A stretch of DNA of 64,000 bases from Pseudodesulfovibrio hydrargyri (lineage in GTDB: Bacteria > Desulfobacterota > Desulfovibrionia > Desulfovibrionales > Desulfovibrionaceae): NCBI RefSeq assembly GCF_001874525.1, contig NZ_LKAQ01000004.1, forward strand, positions 745,531-809,530. The letters run 5' to 3'. Under the pieces are notes generated by a model. The model worked only from the letters and a program-made list of their open reading frames with translations, was not told where the DNA came from and ran no database searches. The position numbers and the translations under genes were made by a program. Numbering within the stretch: the stretch's first letter is position 1; the number at the start of each line of letters is the position of its first letter. Below are positions 36,188 through 45,260 of this stretch, piece after piece.

Positions 36188-37176
36188 CCAACGGCGTGAG
36201 CACGCCCGAATCCTGGGGCGCGGTGGACCTCAAGCCGCTGCGCGTGGTCTTCATGGGCACCCCGGACTTCGCGGCCGAGGCCCTTTCCATATTGCTCAAG
36301 TTCGACGCCGCCGACGTGGTCGGCGTGTACACCCAGCCGGACCGGCCCTGCGGGCGCGGGCGGCAGTGCAGGCCGTCCGCGGTCAAGCAGGTGGCCCTGG
36401 AGAACGGCATCCCGGTATACCAGCCGGTGAATTTCAAGGACCAGGCCGACATCGACCAGCTGGCCGCGCTCAAGCCGGATGTGCTGGTGGTGGCGGCCTA
36501 CGGGCTGATCCTGCCCCAGGCCGTGCTCGACATCCCGGCCGTCCTGCCGCTGAACATCCACGCCTCGCTGCTGCCCCACTGGCGCGGCGCGGCCCCGATC
36601 CAGCGGTCCATCGAGAACGGCGACGTGGTCACCGGCATCTCGATCATGAAGATGGAGGCCGGGCTGGACACCGGCCCGGTCATGGTCCAGCGCGCCCTGC
36701 GCATCGGCCACAACGACCACGCGGGGACCATCCACGACGAGTTGGCCCGGCTTGGCGGCATCTGCATCTGCGAGGCCCTGGCCCGCTTGCAGACCGGGGC
36801 CTACGACCTCAAGCCCCAGGACGATTCGCTGGCCACCTATGCGAAGAAGCTGGAGAAGCATGAAGGCGAGATCGACTGGAACCAGCCCGCGGAAATGATC
36901 CACAACCGGATCCGGGCCATGTATCCCTGGCCCGGCGCGTTCTTCGACTGGACCAACCCCGAAGGCAAGGTCCTGCGCCTGCACGTGACCCCGGGCGAGG
37001 TGTCCGAGGAGTCGACCCCGCGGATCTCACCCGGCACGGTGCTGGGCGAGATGGACGACAAACTGGCCATCACCACGGCGGACAGGATATACCTGACCCC
37101 GGAGGTCAAACCCCAGGGCAAGAAGGGCATGGACGCCACGGCCTTCACCTGCGGGTACATGAAGGAATGCAAGTAG
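36175..37176 (+). CDS. fmt: Methionyl-tRNA formyltransferase
   Basis: A 333-residue protein. The core motif is HASLLPHWRGAAPIQRSIENGD, with catalytic Asn and His in LPLNIHASLLP and Asp in LDTGPV; the N-terminus is VVFMGTPDFAAEAL. It formylates initiator Met-tRNA using formyl-tetrahydrofolate. The annotated start gives about 20 residues more than usual before VVFMGTPDF; an internal GTG at 36223 is an alternative. It overlaps def upstream and the DUF116 gene downstream by 10 bases. Confidence 0.95.
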   Translation: MEEIANGVSTPESWGAVDLKPLRVVFMGTPDFAAEALSILLKFDAADVVGVYTQPDRPCGRGRQCRPSAVKQVALENGIPVYQPVNFKDQADIDQLAALKPDVLVVAAYGLILPQAVLDIPAVLPLNIHASLLPHWRGAAPIQRSIENGDVVTGISIMKMEAGLDTGPVMVQRALRIGHNDHAGTIHDELARLGGICICEALARLQTGAYDLKPQDDSLATYAKKLEKHEGEIDWNQPAEMIHNRIRAMYPWPGAFFDWTNPEGKVLRLHVTPGEVSEESTPRISPGTVLGEMDDKLAITTADRIYLTPEVKPQGKKGMDATAFTCGYMKECK

Positions 37177-38006
37177 GAACCCCGCTGGAACAGCCCCGGT
37201 CCGTGCGCCGGGCGCGCAAGCGCCTGTTCGTAGGCCTGATCAGCATCGCCTGTTTTGTCATCTGCGTGCTGCTCGGCCTGCTCTGGCTGGTGCCGTACGT
37301 GGGGCTGGACAACATCCACCCTGCGGCCAAGTGGGTGTTCGGAGCGCTGGTGCTGGGCCTGGTCGGCCTGGTCTGCGTGGCCTACTGGGGGCTGTTCCTG
37401 AACATCGTCACCAAGAAGCCCCTGCTCGGCGCGCGCCGCTTCCGGGGGTTGACCATCAAGCTGTTCCTGCCGCTCATGGTCCTGCTCGGCCGGGCCTTCG
37501 GCATCCCCAAGGAGCACATCATGCTGTCGTTCATCTCGGTGAACAACGACATGGTCCTGGCCGAGGCCGGGCGATACGCGCCCGGGGACATCCTCCTGCT
37601 CATGCCGCACTGCCTCCAGAACTCCAAGTGCGACCGGCGGCTGACCTACGACATCAACAACTGCGTGCGCTGCGGCAAGTGCCCCCTGGCCGGGCTACTC
37701 GAACTGCACGACAAGTACGGCGTGAACCTGGCCATCGCCACGGGCGGGACCATCGCCCGGCGCATCGTGGTCCAGCTGCGGCCCCGGCTGATCATCGCCG
37801 TGGCCTGCTACCGCGACCTCTCCTCCGGCATCCAGGACACCTACCCCCTGCCCGTGTACGGCGTGCTCAACGAGCGCCCCCACGGCCCCTGCCTCGACAC
37901 CACGGTCTCCCTGCCCACGGTCGAGAAGATGCTCGACCGCTTCATCGACCCCACCAAGGCCAAGGACGGCCGGACCGTTTCCACGGGCCAGGCCGCCCAG
38001 GCGTAA
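37167..38006 (+). CDS. DUF116 domain membrane protein
   Basis: A 279-residue protein. Two N-terminal membrane helices (about 20-42 and 55-78) precede a cytosolic DUF116 domain with a cysteine-rich centre: LMPHCLQNSKCDRR and NNCVRCGKCPLAG, a possible iron-sulfur site, then ATGGTIARR. It overlaps fmt by 10 bases, so it is expressed with def and fmt. This linkage recurs in Desulfovibrio relatives. The function is unknown; a metal-cluster membrane enzyme is a guess. Confidence 0.85.
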   Translation: MQVGTPLEQPRSVRRARKRLFVGLISIACFVICVLLGLLWLVPYVGLDNIHPAAKWVFGALVLGLVGLVCVAYWGLFLNIVTKKPLLGARRFRGLTIKLFLPLMVLLGRAFGIPKEHIMLSFISVNNDMVLAEAGRYAPGDILLLMPHCLQNSKCDRRLTYDINNCVRCGKCPLAGLLELHDKYGVNLAIATGGTIARRIVVQLRPRLIIAVACYRDLSSGIQDTYPLPVYGVLNERPHGPCLDTTVSLPTVEKMLDRFIDPTKAKDGRTVSTGQAAQA

Positions 38007-38143
38007 TCGCTTTATTTGAATGGCCGCGAAAGACCGGCCATGTTCGCCGCACTGCGGCGGGTGTGAGCGCGGGGGAACGGCCGCGCATCCGCGTCGGGAC
38101 TATTGGCTGTTTACTTTACTTATTGATTTCGCCTTTACGGCGA

Positions 38144-38175
38144 CTTCCTTTTTTGCTGGCGCAGAAAAAAGGAAG
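38144..38175. repeat. Perfect inverted repeat in the DUF116-mobB gap
   Basis: CTTCCTTTTTT and AAAAAAGGAAG arms flank a 10-nt GC loop. Its style resembles dispersed proteobacterial intergenic repeats. It may terminate transcription in either direction. The rest of 38007-38385 is GC-rich, with no gene I can support. Confidence 0.5.
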
Positions 38176-38385
38176 CAAAAGCTGCGCTGTGGTGCCAGCG
38201 CCCGGAAGCGGACCCAAGAGCCCGTAGGCGGCTTTCGCTGGCCGGATCGAAGGCCTATCCGGCCTCGCTTCGCCGCTGGAAACGGGCTCTAAGGTCCACT
38301 TCCGATTGCTGCCCTGCGTATGAATGGATTGGATTTATGCGAATGGCCGGCAAAAAACACGGGAGTAACTCCAGAAATATCCCCA

Positions 38386-38570
38386 TGGAGCGACTCGGGT
38401 GCGCAGCACCCGACAGCGGCTCAGTCCCCCGCGCTCGGAATAGGCTTTCGAGAGTGGGTCAGCTGTGCATTTTCTTCCGGGGGCTTTCACCGCAGCGTAG
38501 CCGTCTACGTGAGGATGGAAGCCCCCGGAAAAAATGTGCGGATGGCCCGCTATCGGAAGCCGACTACCGC
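38386..38570. repeat. R1 long-hairpin repeat, copy 2
   Basis: The ends and flanking hairpin are the same as at 8321. The long hairpin is 38443-38561. The inner arm is CCGGGGGCTT pairing with AAGCCCCCGG, wholly different in sequence from copy 1 but still paired, and the apical stem is CGTAG/CTACG instead of CGTAC/GTACG. It ends 9 nt from the mobB stop, between convergent genes. Confidence 0.85.
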
Positions 38571-38579
38571 TCAATAAAC

Positions 38580-39119
38580 CTAATCATGCGTATCCCACAT
38601 GCCGTTGTACACCCATCCGAAGTACTTGCGAGCTATGTGGGAGGCCACTTCGGGGGCGTCGTCCAAACCAAACTTGGGGACGTCGGCGTCGGCGCCGCGG
38701 TCCGTGACCATGGCGATGAGCTTTTTGGCGTGCTGGTTGTGCCGGTCGCACAGGGGATGGACGTTGGCGTCCTTGCGGTAGACCTCGATCTTGGGCTGGT
38801 CGGAGTTGAAGTACCCCTCGGCCAGGACCAGGTCCTTGTCCGCGAACAGGGTCTCGGCCAACTCCTCCAGGGAGCGCTCGCGGTCCACCGATTTGATCAT
38901 GGCCACGCGCTCGGGCGAGGAAATCACCACGGTCTCGGCCCCGGCGCGCTTGAGCCGCCAGGAGTCCTTGCCCTCCACGTCCATTTCAAAGGAATGGGCG
39001 TCGTGCTTGACCGCGCCCACGGACAGGCCGAGCTTGCGCAGCTCGGGCAGGAGTTTCTCCATAAAGGTGGTTTTGCCGGACTTTTTCTTGCCGACGATGC
39101 AGAGTATATGCTGTGACAT
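38580..39119 (-). CDS. mobB: Molybdopterin-guanine dinucleotide biosynthesis protein B
   Basis: A 179-residue P-loop GTPase. Walker A is GKKKSGKTT (residues 8-16). VGAVKHDAHSFEMD follows, as in MobB, and LVLAEGYFNSDQPKIEVYR matches the family. It assists GTP delivery or Moco insertion in the last steps of molybdenum cofactor synthesis. AAAGGA precedes the ATG at 39119. It diverges from moeA with 200 nt between; no MoCo riboswitch was recognised there. Confidence 0.9.
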   Translation of the reverse strand: MSQHILCIVGKKKSGKTTFMEKLLPELRKLGLSVGAVKHDAHSFEMDVEGKDSWRLKRAGAETVVISSPERVAMIKSVDRERSLEELAETLFADKDLVLAEGYFNSDQPKIEVYRKDANVHPLCDRHNQHAKKLIAMVTDRGADADVPKFGLDDAPEVASHIARKYFGWVYNGMWDTHD

Positions 39120-39319
39120 TTCAATCCTTTCAGGTTGCGATACAGGGACGCGGCCGGGAGTCCGCAACAGCCTCCCGGCGCGGCGCATCTACAGATTTTT
39201 ATCATATATTAAGGGAGCAAACGGTGCAATTATTATAGGAGCCGAGGGTGCGCTCCTTTACAACCTGCGGGCCGGGTGCCAGTATGCCCCCATAGCCCCC
39301 AAACATTCCAAGGAAGCCC

Positions 39320-40546
39320 ATGCACACACCCATTTCCCGCAAGGACGCGGTCCAGAAACTGCTCCGCCGCGCCCGTCCGGCCAAGGCGCGGCCCGTGGCC
39401 CCCATGGACGGCGTCGGTCTGGCCGCCGGGCTGGACGCGGCCGCCCTGTGCGACGTGCCCGAGCACGCCTGTTCGGTGCGCGACGGCTATGCGGTGCGAA
39501 GCGAAGACGTGGAGCGGGCCAGGCCCTCGGCCCCGGTGCGGCTGGAGGTCAGGGGATGCCTGCGGGCCGAGTCTGTGGACCCGGAAATCCTCGAGCCGGG
39601 CACGGCCGTGCGCGTGCTGACCGGCGGCCCGGTGCCCCCGGGCGCGGACGCGGTCTATGCCGAAGAGGACGTGCGGGAAGAGGACGGCCACATTCTGGCC
39701 GGGGAGCCCGTGCGGTCGGGCTGGTTCGTACGCGCGGCGGGCGGCGAGATCGCGGCGGGCACGGTCATCACCCCGGCGGGCGGCGAGATCACCCCCCAGG
39801 CGGCTGCGGTCATGACCCGCACGCGCGTGGACTCCATCCTGGTTCATCCCCGGCCCCGCGTCCGGCTCATGGCGCTGGGCAGCGAGCTGGCCAAGCCGGG
39901 CATCGATCCGGCGGAACTGCCCGCGTCCGGCACCGCGCGCTTCCCGGCGGACAACCTGGTCCTGCTCAAGGGGCTCTTCGAGGCGGCCGGGGCAAAGGTG
40001 GAACGGACCGGGGTCATCCCGGACGACCGCGAAAGGCTGATCTCGGTCCTGTCCGGCCCGGACCTGCCCGAGATCATCGCCACCACGGGCGGCACGGGCA
40101 ACAGCGAACGGGACTTCGCCTTCGAGGCCGCCCTGGAGGCCGGGTTCGAGCCGCTTTTCAAGCACATCGACATCCGCCCCGGCCGGAACATGTTCGCGGC
40201 CGCGCACGGCAACACCCTGCTCTTCGGCCTGCCCGGACCGCCCGCGGCGGGCCACGCCTGCTTCCACGCGGTCATCCTCCCGGTGGTCCGCAGACTGCGC
40301 GGCCTGCCCGAACCGAAACCGCGCACCGCCCGGTTCACCCAGGCCATCAACGTCCGCCCCGGCTCCGAATGGCTGGTCCAGTGCCGCCTGGAAATCCAGG
40401 GCTCCACCCTGACCGCCACCCCCCTGGCCGGAAAAGCCGTGCCCCCCATGCACGGCCTGGCCCAGGCCCACGGTCTCGCCGTTCTCCAAAGCGGCCAAAC
40501 CCTCACCCCCGGCGACGAAGCCGAGATACTGACGACGCTGTTTTAG
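39320..40546 (+). CDS. moeA: Molybdopterin molybdotransferase MoeA
   Basis: A 408-residue protein with the four-domain MoeA layout: CSVRDGYAVRSED near residue 51, TGGPVPPGADAVYAEED near 100, the MoCF-fold site ATTGGTGNSERDF near 254, and LFGLPGPPAAGHACF near 305. It inserts molybdate (or tungstate) into adenylated molybdopterin. AAGGAAG precedes the ATG. Together with mobB it serves enzymes such as the MopB oxidoreductase at 29931. Confidence 0.92.
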   Translation: MHTPISRKDAVQKLLRRARPAKARPVAPMDGVGLAAGLDAAALCDVPEHACSVRDGYAVRSEDVERARPSAPVRLEVRGCLRAESVDPEILEPGTAVRVLTGGPVPPGADAVYAEEDVREEDGHILAGEPVRSGWFVRAAGGEIAAGTVITPAGGEITPQAAAVMTRTRVDSILVHPRPRVRLMALGSELAKPGIDPAELPASGTARFPADNLVLLKGLFEAAGAKVERTGVIPDDRERLISVLSGPDLPEIIATTGGTGNSERDFAFEAALEAGFEPLFKHIDIRPGRNMFAAAHGNTLLFGLPGPPAAGHACFHAVILPVVRRLRGLPEPKPRTARFTQAINVRPGSEWLVQCRLEIQGSTLTATPLAGKAVPPMHGLAQAHGLAVLQSGQTLTPGDEAEILTTLF

Positions 40547-40548
40547 AG

Positions 40549-40664
40549 CGCCTGCGGCGCCCGGGGAAGGGGAAGGAAAACCCTTTGAAAAGGGCTTTTC
40601 CTTCCCCTTCCCCGGCCCCCCATCCCCATCCTTTCCGAAACTTCTTGTCGCCGCTTCGCGGGGT
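40549..40664 (-). repeat. R2 repeat copy 6
   Basis: Minus orientation: head GCGGCGACAAGAAGTTTCGGA at the right, then a long stem in which GGGGAAGGGGAAGGAAAA pairs with TTTTCCTTCCCCTTCCCC around CCCTTTGAAAAGGG. It lies just after the moeA stop. Confidence 0.65.
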
Positions 40665-40775
40665 GCGGGCGCGTTATTTCAAGTCGTAACCCGACACATT
40701 GACTTCAACGTCAATCCGGCAAGCATAGGCGCAGTAGAACACGCGCTCATACAACCCATCCTCTCCCCTTCAATA

Positions 40776-40952
40776 TTGGAGCGAATCGGGTGCGGCAGCA
40801 CCCGACAGCGGCTCTCCGCGCTCGCACTAGGCTTTCGAGAGTGGGTCAGCTGTGCATTTTTCGAGGGTTTGCCTGACCGCAGCGTACCCCATACGTGAGG
40901 ATCAGGCGGACCCTCGGGAAATGTGCAGATGGCCCGCTATCGGAAGCCGCCC
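40776..40952. repeat. R1 long-hairpin repeat, copy 3
   Basis: Same ends as the other copies; hairpin 40830-40948. The inner arm GGGTTTGCCTGA pairs with TCAGGCGGACCC using G-U pairs. The copy stops ten bases before the Pho box of pstS, so the two may interact. The 40665-40775 stretch holds no gene. Confidence 0.85.
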
Positions 40953-40961
40953 CCCCAAAAA

Positions 40962-41001
40962 CTGTAACTGACCTTTCTAGAGGCCGTCACGAAGATGTAA
41001 C
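40962..41001 (+). promoter_or_regulatory. Pho box: four heptamers at 11-bp spacing
   Basis: Heptamers CTGTAAC, CTTTCTA, CCGTCAC and ATGTAAC are each separated by four bases, the standard PhoB-binding phasing. A possible -10 (TATCAC) lies at 41012-41017, ten bases after the last heptamer, as in known Pho promoters. This predicts phosphate-starvation control of pstSCA. Confidence 0.75.
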
Positions 41002-41076
41002 ACGGCAGGTCTATCACTACGGCACACGTCGACGAGGAATGGATTTGATCATAAATTTTTAAGGAAGGTACTTCTG

Positions 41077-41886
<810 letters not shown>

Positions 41887-41917
41887 ACCGAACGGCAACC
41901 AAAGACGAACGCGACGT

Positions 41918-41947
41918 CCCGTCGGGGTGGGTAACCGCCCCGACGGG
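41918..41947 (+). terminator. Intercistronic hairpin between pstS and pstC
   Basis: The perfect stem CCCGTCGGGG / CCCCGACGGG with a 10-nt loop lies 31 nt after pstS. There is no T run, so it is more likely an mRNA-stabilising or partial terminator that lets pstS be made in excess over the permeases. Confidence 0.6.
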
Positions 41948-41971
41948 ATCACGCATCAAAGGCGGCAACAC

Positions 41972-42898
41972 ATGCTCGTTTCACGGTCCTCCAAGGAAAA
42001 GCTCATCCGGGCAGGCTTCCTGATCTGCGCCAGCGCGTCGATCCTCGCCCTCGGGCTGATCATGTACTTCCTGATCACCGAGGCTTTGCCCACGTTCACC
42101 GGCTTCGACGCCATGGGCGAAAAGATCAGCGGACTCAACTTCTTCGACTTCATCTTCGGCACCGACTGGAAGCCCATCTCCTCGCATCCGCGCTGGGGCA
42201 TCCTGCCGCTGATCATGGGGTCCTTCTGGGTCACCCTGCTCTCCTCGCTCATCGCCATTCCGCTGGGGATCATGACCGCGGTGTACCTGGCCGAGATCGC
42301 GCCCCACAAGGTCCGCGAGATCGTCAAGCCCATGGTCGAACTGCTGGCCTCCCTGCCGTCGGTCGTCATCGGTTTCTTCGGCATGGTCGTGGTCGCCCCG
42401 ATCCTGCTCGAGCTCTTCAATATCCGGTTCGGCGTGAACATGCTCAACGCCTCGATCATGCTCGCCTTCATGGCCGTACCGACCATAACCTCCATTGCCG
42501 AGGACGCCATCCACTCGGTGCCGGACGAGGTCCGTGAGGGTTCCCTGGCCCTGGGCGCGACCCGGTTCGAGACCATCTGGCGCGTGGTCCTGCCCGCGTC
42601 CCTGTCCGGGCTGTCCACGGCGGTCATCCTGGGCATGTCCCGGTCCATCGGCGAAACCATGGTCGTGCTCATGGTCGCGGGCGGCGCGGCGCGCATCCCG
42701 ACCTCCATTTTCGACCCGGTCCGGCCCATGCCCGCCTCCATCGCGGCCGAAATGGGCGAGACCAGCTTCGGCCTGGAACGGCACTATTTCGCCCTGTTCG
42801 CCATCGCCATGGTCCTCTTCATCATCACTTTTCTCTTCAACCTTCTGGCCGACCACATCGCCCACAAATACAAGCAGGTCGGCTCGGCCAGCCTCTAG
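41972..42898 (+). CDS. pstC: Phosphate ABC transporter permease PstC
   Basis: A 308-residue membrane protein with six helices. The permease-ATPase coupling (EAA) loop is seen in EGSLALGATRFETIWRVVLP. It forms the phosphate channel with PstA. The start at 41972 was preferred to an upstream in-frame ATG because upstream codons lie in the pstS-pstC hairpin. pstA begins 9 nt downstream. Confidence 0.93.
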   Translation: MLVSRSSKEKLIRAGFLICASASILALGLIMYFLITEALPTFTGFDAMGEKISGLNFFDFIFGTDWKPISSHPRWGILPLIMGSFWVTLLSSLIAIPLGIMTAVYLAEIAPHKVREIVKPMVELLASLPSVVIGFFGMVVVAPILLELFNIRFGVNMLNASIMLAFMAVPTITSIAEDAIHSVPDEVREGSLALGATRFETIWRVVLPASLSGLSTAVILGMSRSIGETMVVLMVAGGAARIPTSIFDPVRPMPASIAAEMGETSFGLERHYFALFAIAMVLFIITFLFNLLADHIAHKYKQVGSASL

Positions 42899-42907
42899 GA
42901 AAAGGAC

Positions 42908-43840
42908 ATGTCTGAAATGGCAAGCACCGAAATGACCGTGAACGGCTCGAACATTCCGGACACCCCGGGCATGCGCTTCAAGCGCAAGGCGACCCAGGAA
43001 ATCTGGTTCACCCTGTTCCGCATCGCCGTGGCCATCAACGGCCTGGCCCTGTTCATCATCGTCGGCTATATGGTCTACTACGGCCTCCCGGCCATCAACT
43101 GGGACTTTTTGACCACCCAGCCCACCGAGGGCGGCCTGGCGGGCGGCATCTTCCCGTGCATCGTGGGCACCTTCTATCTCTGCCTGGGTTCCATGGCCCT
43201 GGCCCTGCCGCTGGGCGTGGCCGCGGCCATCTACCTGCACGAATACGCCACCCCGGGCCCGTTCATGCGCGTGGTCAGGCTGTGCATCAACAACCTGGCG
43301 GGCGTGCCGTCCGTGGTCTTCGGCCTGTTCGGCATGGCCTTTTTCGTGGCCGGGCGCGATCTCGGCGGCCTGGGCATGGGCGTGTCCATCGCCTCGGGCT
43401 GCATGACCCTGGCCGTGCTTATCCTGCCGGTCATCATCGGCACCTCGGAGGAGGCGCTTCGGAGCGTTCCGGACACCTACCGCGAGGCTTCTCTCGGCCT
43501 GGGAGCGACCAAGTGGCAGACGATCTTCAAGGTGGTCCTGCCTTCGGCCATGCCCGGCGTGCTGACCGGCTCGATCCTGTCCATCTCCCGCGCGGCGGGC
43601 GAGACCGCGGCGATCATGTTCACGGCCGCGGCCAGCTACAACCCGACCCTGCCGAAGTCCATCTTTGACGAGGTCATGGCCCTGCCGTACCAGATCTACT
43701 CCCTGTCCGTGTCCTCCACCGACCCCGAGGCCACCCTGCCGCTCCAGTACGGCACCTCGCTGGTGCTGGTGGCCCTGGTCCTGGGCATGAACCTGGTGGC
43801 CATCATGCTCCGCTCCCACCTGCGCAAGAAGCTGACCTAG
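42908..43840 (+). CDS. pstA: Phosphate ABC transporter permease PstA
   Basis: A 310-residue membrane protein. Six helices follow a polar N-terminal tail of about 30 residues. The EAA loop is REASLGLGATKWQTIFKVVLP. It pairs with PstC. The operon ends here with a strong terminator: pstB (ATPase) and phoU do not follow, so they must be encoded elsewhere. Confidence 0.93.
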   Translation: MSEMASTEMTVNGSNIPDTPGMRFKRKATQEIWFTLFRIAVAINGLALFIIVGYMVYYGLPAINWDFLTTQPTEGGLAGGIFPCIVGTFYLCLGSMALALPLGVAAAIYLHEYATPGPFMRVVRLCINNLAGVPSVVFGLFGMAFFVAGRDLGGLGMGVSIASGCMTLAVLILPVIIGTSEEALRSVPDTYREASLGLGATKWQTIFKVVLPSAMPGVLTGSILSISRAAGETAAIMFTAAASYNPTLPKSIFDEVMALPYQIYSLSVSSTDPEATLPLQYGTSLVLVALVLGMNLVAIMLRSHLRKKLT

Positions 43841-43862
43841 CACACACGACAAACCGCAAAAA

Positions 43863-43899
43863 ACCCCCGCACCGATCATCGGTACGGGGGCTTTTTTTA
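43863..43899 (+). terminator. Rho-independent terminator of pstSCA
   Basis: The stem CCCCCGCACCGA / TCGGTACGGGGG has one mismatch and is followed by seven T residues, 23 nt after the pstA stop. The remaining 43900-44175 gap contains further hairpins (AAATCCGC/GCGGATTT; CGCCGGG/CCCGGCG) but no gene. Confidence 0.88.
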
Positions 43900-44175
43900 T
43901 AAAAAGACTTCCCCCGCGAAGCCCAAAACCCGCGCCGCAGGCGCATACACGGGATGCAAGGGGGCGAACCCTATCGCTGCTGTCGCTATCTCTAAGGCTC
44001 GAGGACTCGCCTAAGAGCTAGTGCTGCCCGCCGACAAATCCGCAGGACAGCGGATTTGGACGCCGGGCTTCCCGGCGCCCCGAAGGGGTGAGCCCCAGGA
44101 CGGGGCGAATCAAGGCGAAGTCACCCGACATCGCCGCGTAGCGGCTTTCCAACCCTGATTTTTCTGAAGCTTGTT

Positions 44176-45258
44176 CTACAAACTCGCATACAGTCGGGCG
44201 TAATCCCCGATCATGCGTTCCACCGAGAACTTGCGGCGGCCGGACAGAAAGGCCTCCTGGCCCATCTGACGGACCAGGGAGCGGCTGGACAGGACGGACA
44301 GGGCGGCGGCAACGAATTGCTCGCGGTCGCCGGGCGGCACGAGCATGCCGGTCATGCGGTCCACGATCTGTTCGGGGATGCCGCCCACGGCGTAGGCCAC
44401 CACCGGCAGCCCGGCGGCCATGGCCTCCAGGACCACCAGGGAGTGGTTGTCCGCGCGGGTGGGATAGAGCAGGACGTCGGACGCGCCCATGAGCAGGGCG
44501 AGCTTGTCGCGGTCCACATAGGGCCACAGGATGAAGTCGTCGCGCCGCTCCTCGCGGTCCCCGCCCACGGCGAAACAGACCAGGTCGGGCAGGGCCTTTT
44601 TCAGCCGCTCCCAGAGCTCCTGCCAGGTGTCGCCGGACTTGTAGGCCGCGTTCATGCCGCCGTGGGCCGCGAACAGGGCCACGCGCGCGGCCGGGTGGAT
44701 GCCGAGCAGCTTGCGGGCCTCGGCCTTGGCACGCAGGTCGGCGGGCCAGGGGATGCCGTTGGGGATGACCCGGACCGGCCGGAGCAGGTGGGTCTTGGCC
44801 AGCCGGGCCAGCCAGCGCGATGGAGCGGCCAGGACCGGATCGAGCCGCTGTATCTCGGCCAGCTTGCGCTTGCGCAGCGCGTCGGCGTCCGGGAAATTGC
44901 GCGGGCAGGGGGAGGCGCAGCCGTCCTCGGCGATGGGACAATCCAGGGGATAGGGGCAGCCGCCGGTGAACAGCTCGCAGTCGTGCAGGGTGACGACCAC
45001 CTTCGCACCCGTGGGGATGGCCCCGAGCAGGGCGGGCCAGTCGCCGGTGCAGTGCACGTGGGCGACGGCCCCCTCGGGTAGGCGCGCGCCGAAATCCTCG
45101 GGCGGGATGGCCATGACATCCGCCCTCTCGGCCAGTTCAAAGGACAGGCTGGCGTCCACCTCGTAGCGGCCCAGCCCCTCGAGCAGCAGCCGGGCCACGC
45201 GGGTCGCCCCGCCGCTCGTCTCCAGGCCGGTGTGGTGATGGACCGGGGGCAGGGCCAT
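44176..45258 (-). CDS. Glycosyltransferase family 4-like protein
   Basis: A 360-residue protein of GT-B fold. The donor-binding half has VRVIPNGIPWPADL and, near the C-terminus, YPTRADNHSLVVLEAMAAGLPVVAY followed by GGIPEQIV, the GT4 signature with the first acidic residue as Asp rather than Glu. A cysteine-rich stretch (CELFTGGCPYPLDC, CASPC) occurs in a glycosyltransferase subgroup. It presumably adds a sugar to a surface polysaccharide. It lies 2 nt downstream of the Pat-like gene, so co-transcribed. Confidence 0.87.
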   Translation of the reverse strand: MALPPVHHHTGLETSGGATRVARLLLEGLGRYEVDASLSFELAERADVMAIPPEDFGARLPEGAVAHVHCTGDWPALLGAIPTGAKVVVTLHDCELFTGGCPYPLDCPIAEDGCASPCPRNFPDADALRKRKLAEIQRLDPVLAAPSRWLARLAKTHLLRPVRVIPNGIPWPADLRAKAEARKLLGIHPAARVALFAAHGGMNAAYKSGDTWQELWERLKKALPDLVCFAVGGDREERRDDFILWPYVDRDKLALLMGASDVLLYPTRADNHSLVVLEAMAAGLPVVAYAVGGIPEQIVDRMTGMLVPPGDREQFVAAALSVLSSRSLVRQMGQEAFLSGRRKFSVERMIGDYARLYASL

Positions 45259-45260
45259 GC

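Noticed and set aside
39120..39319. Molybdenum-cofactor riboswitch between mobB and moeA
   Set aside because: The region has small hairpins but none of the conserved elements I could match with confidence.
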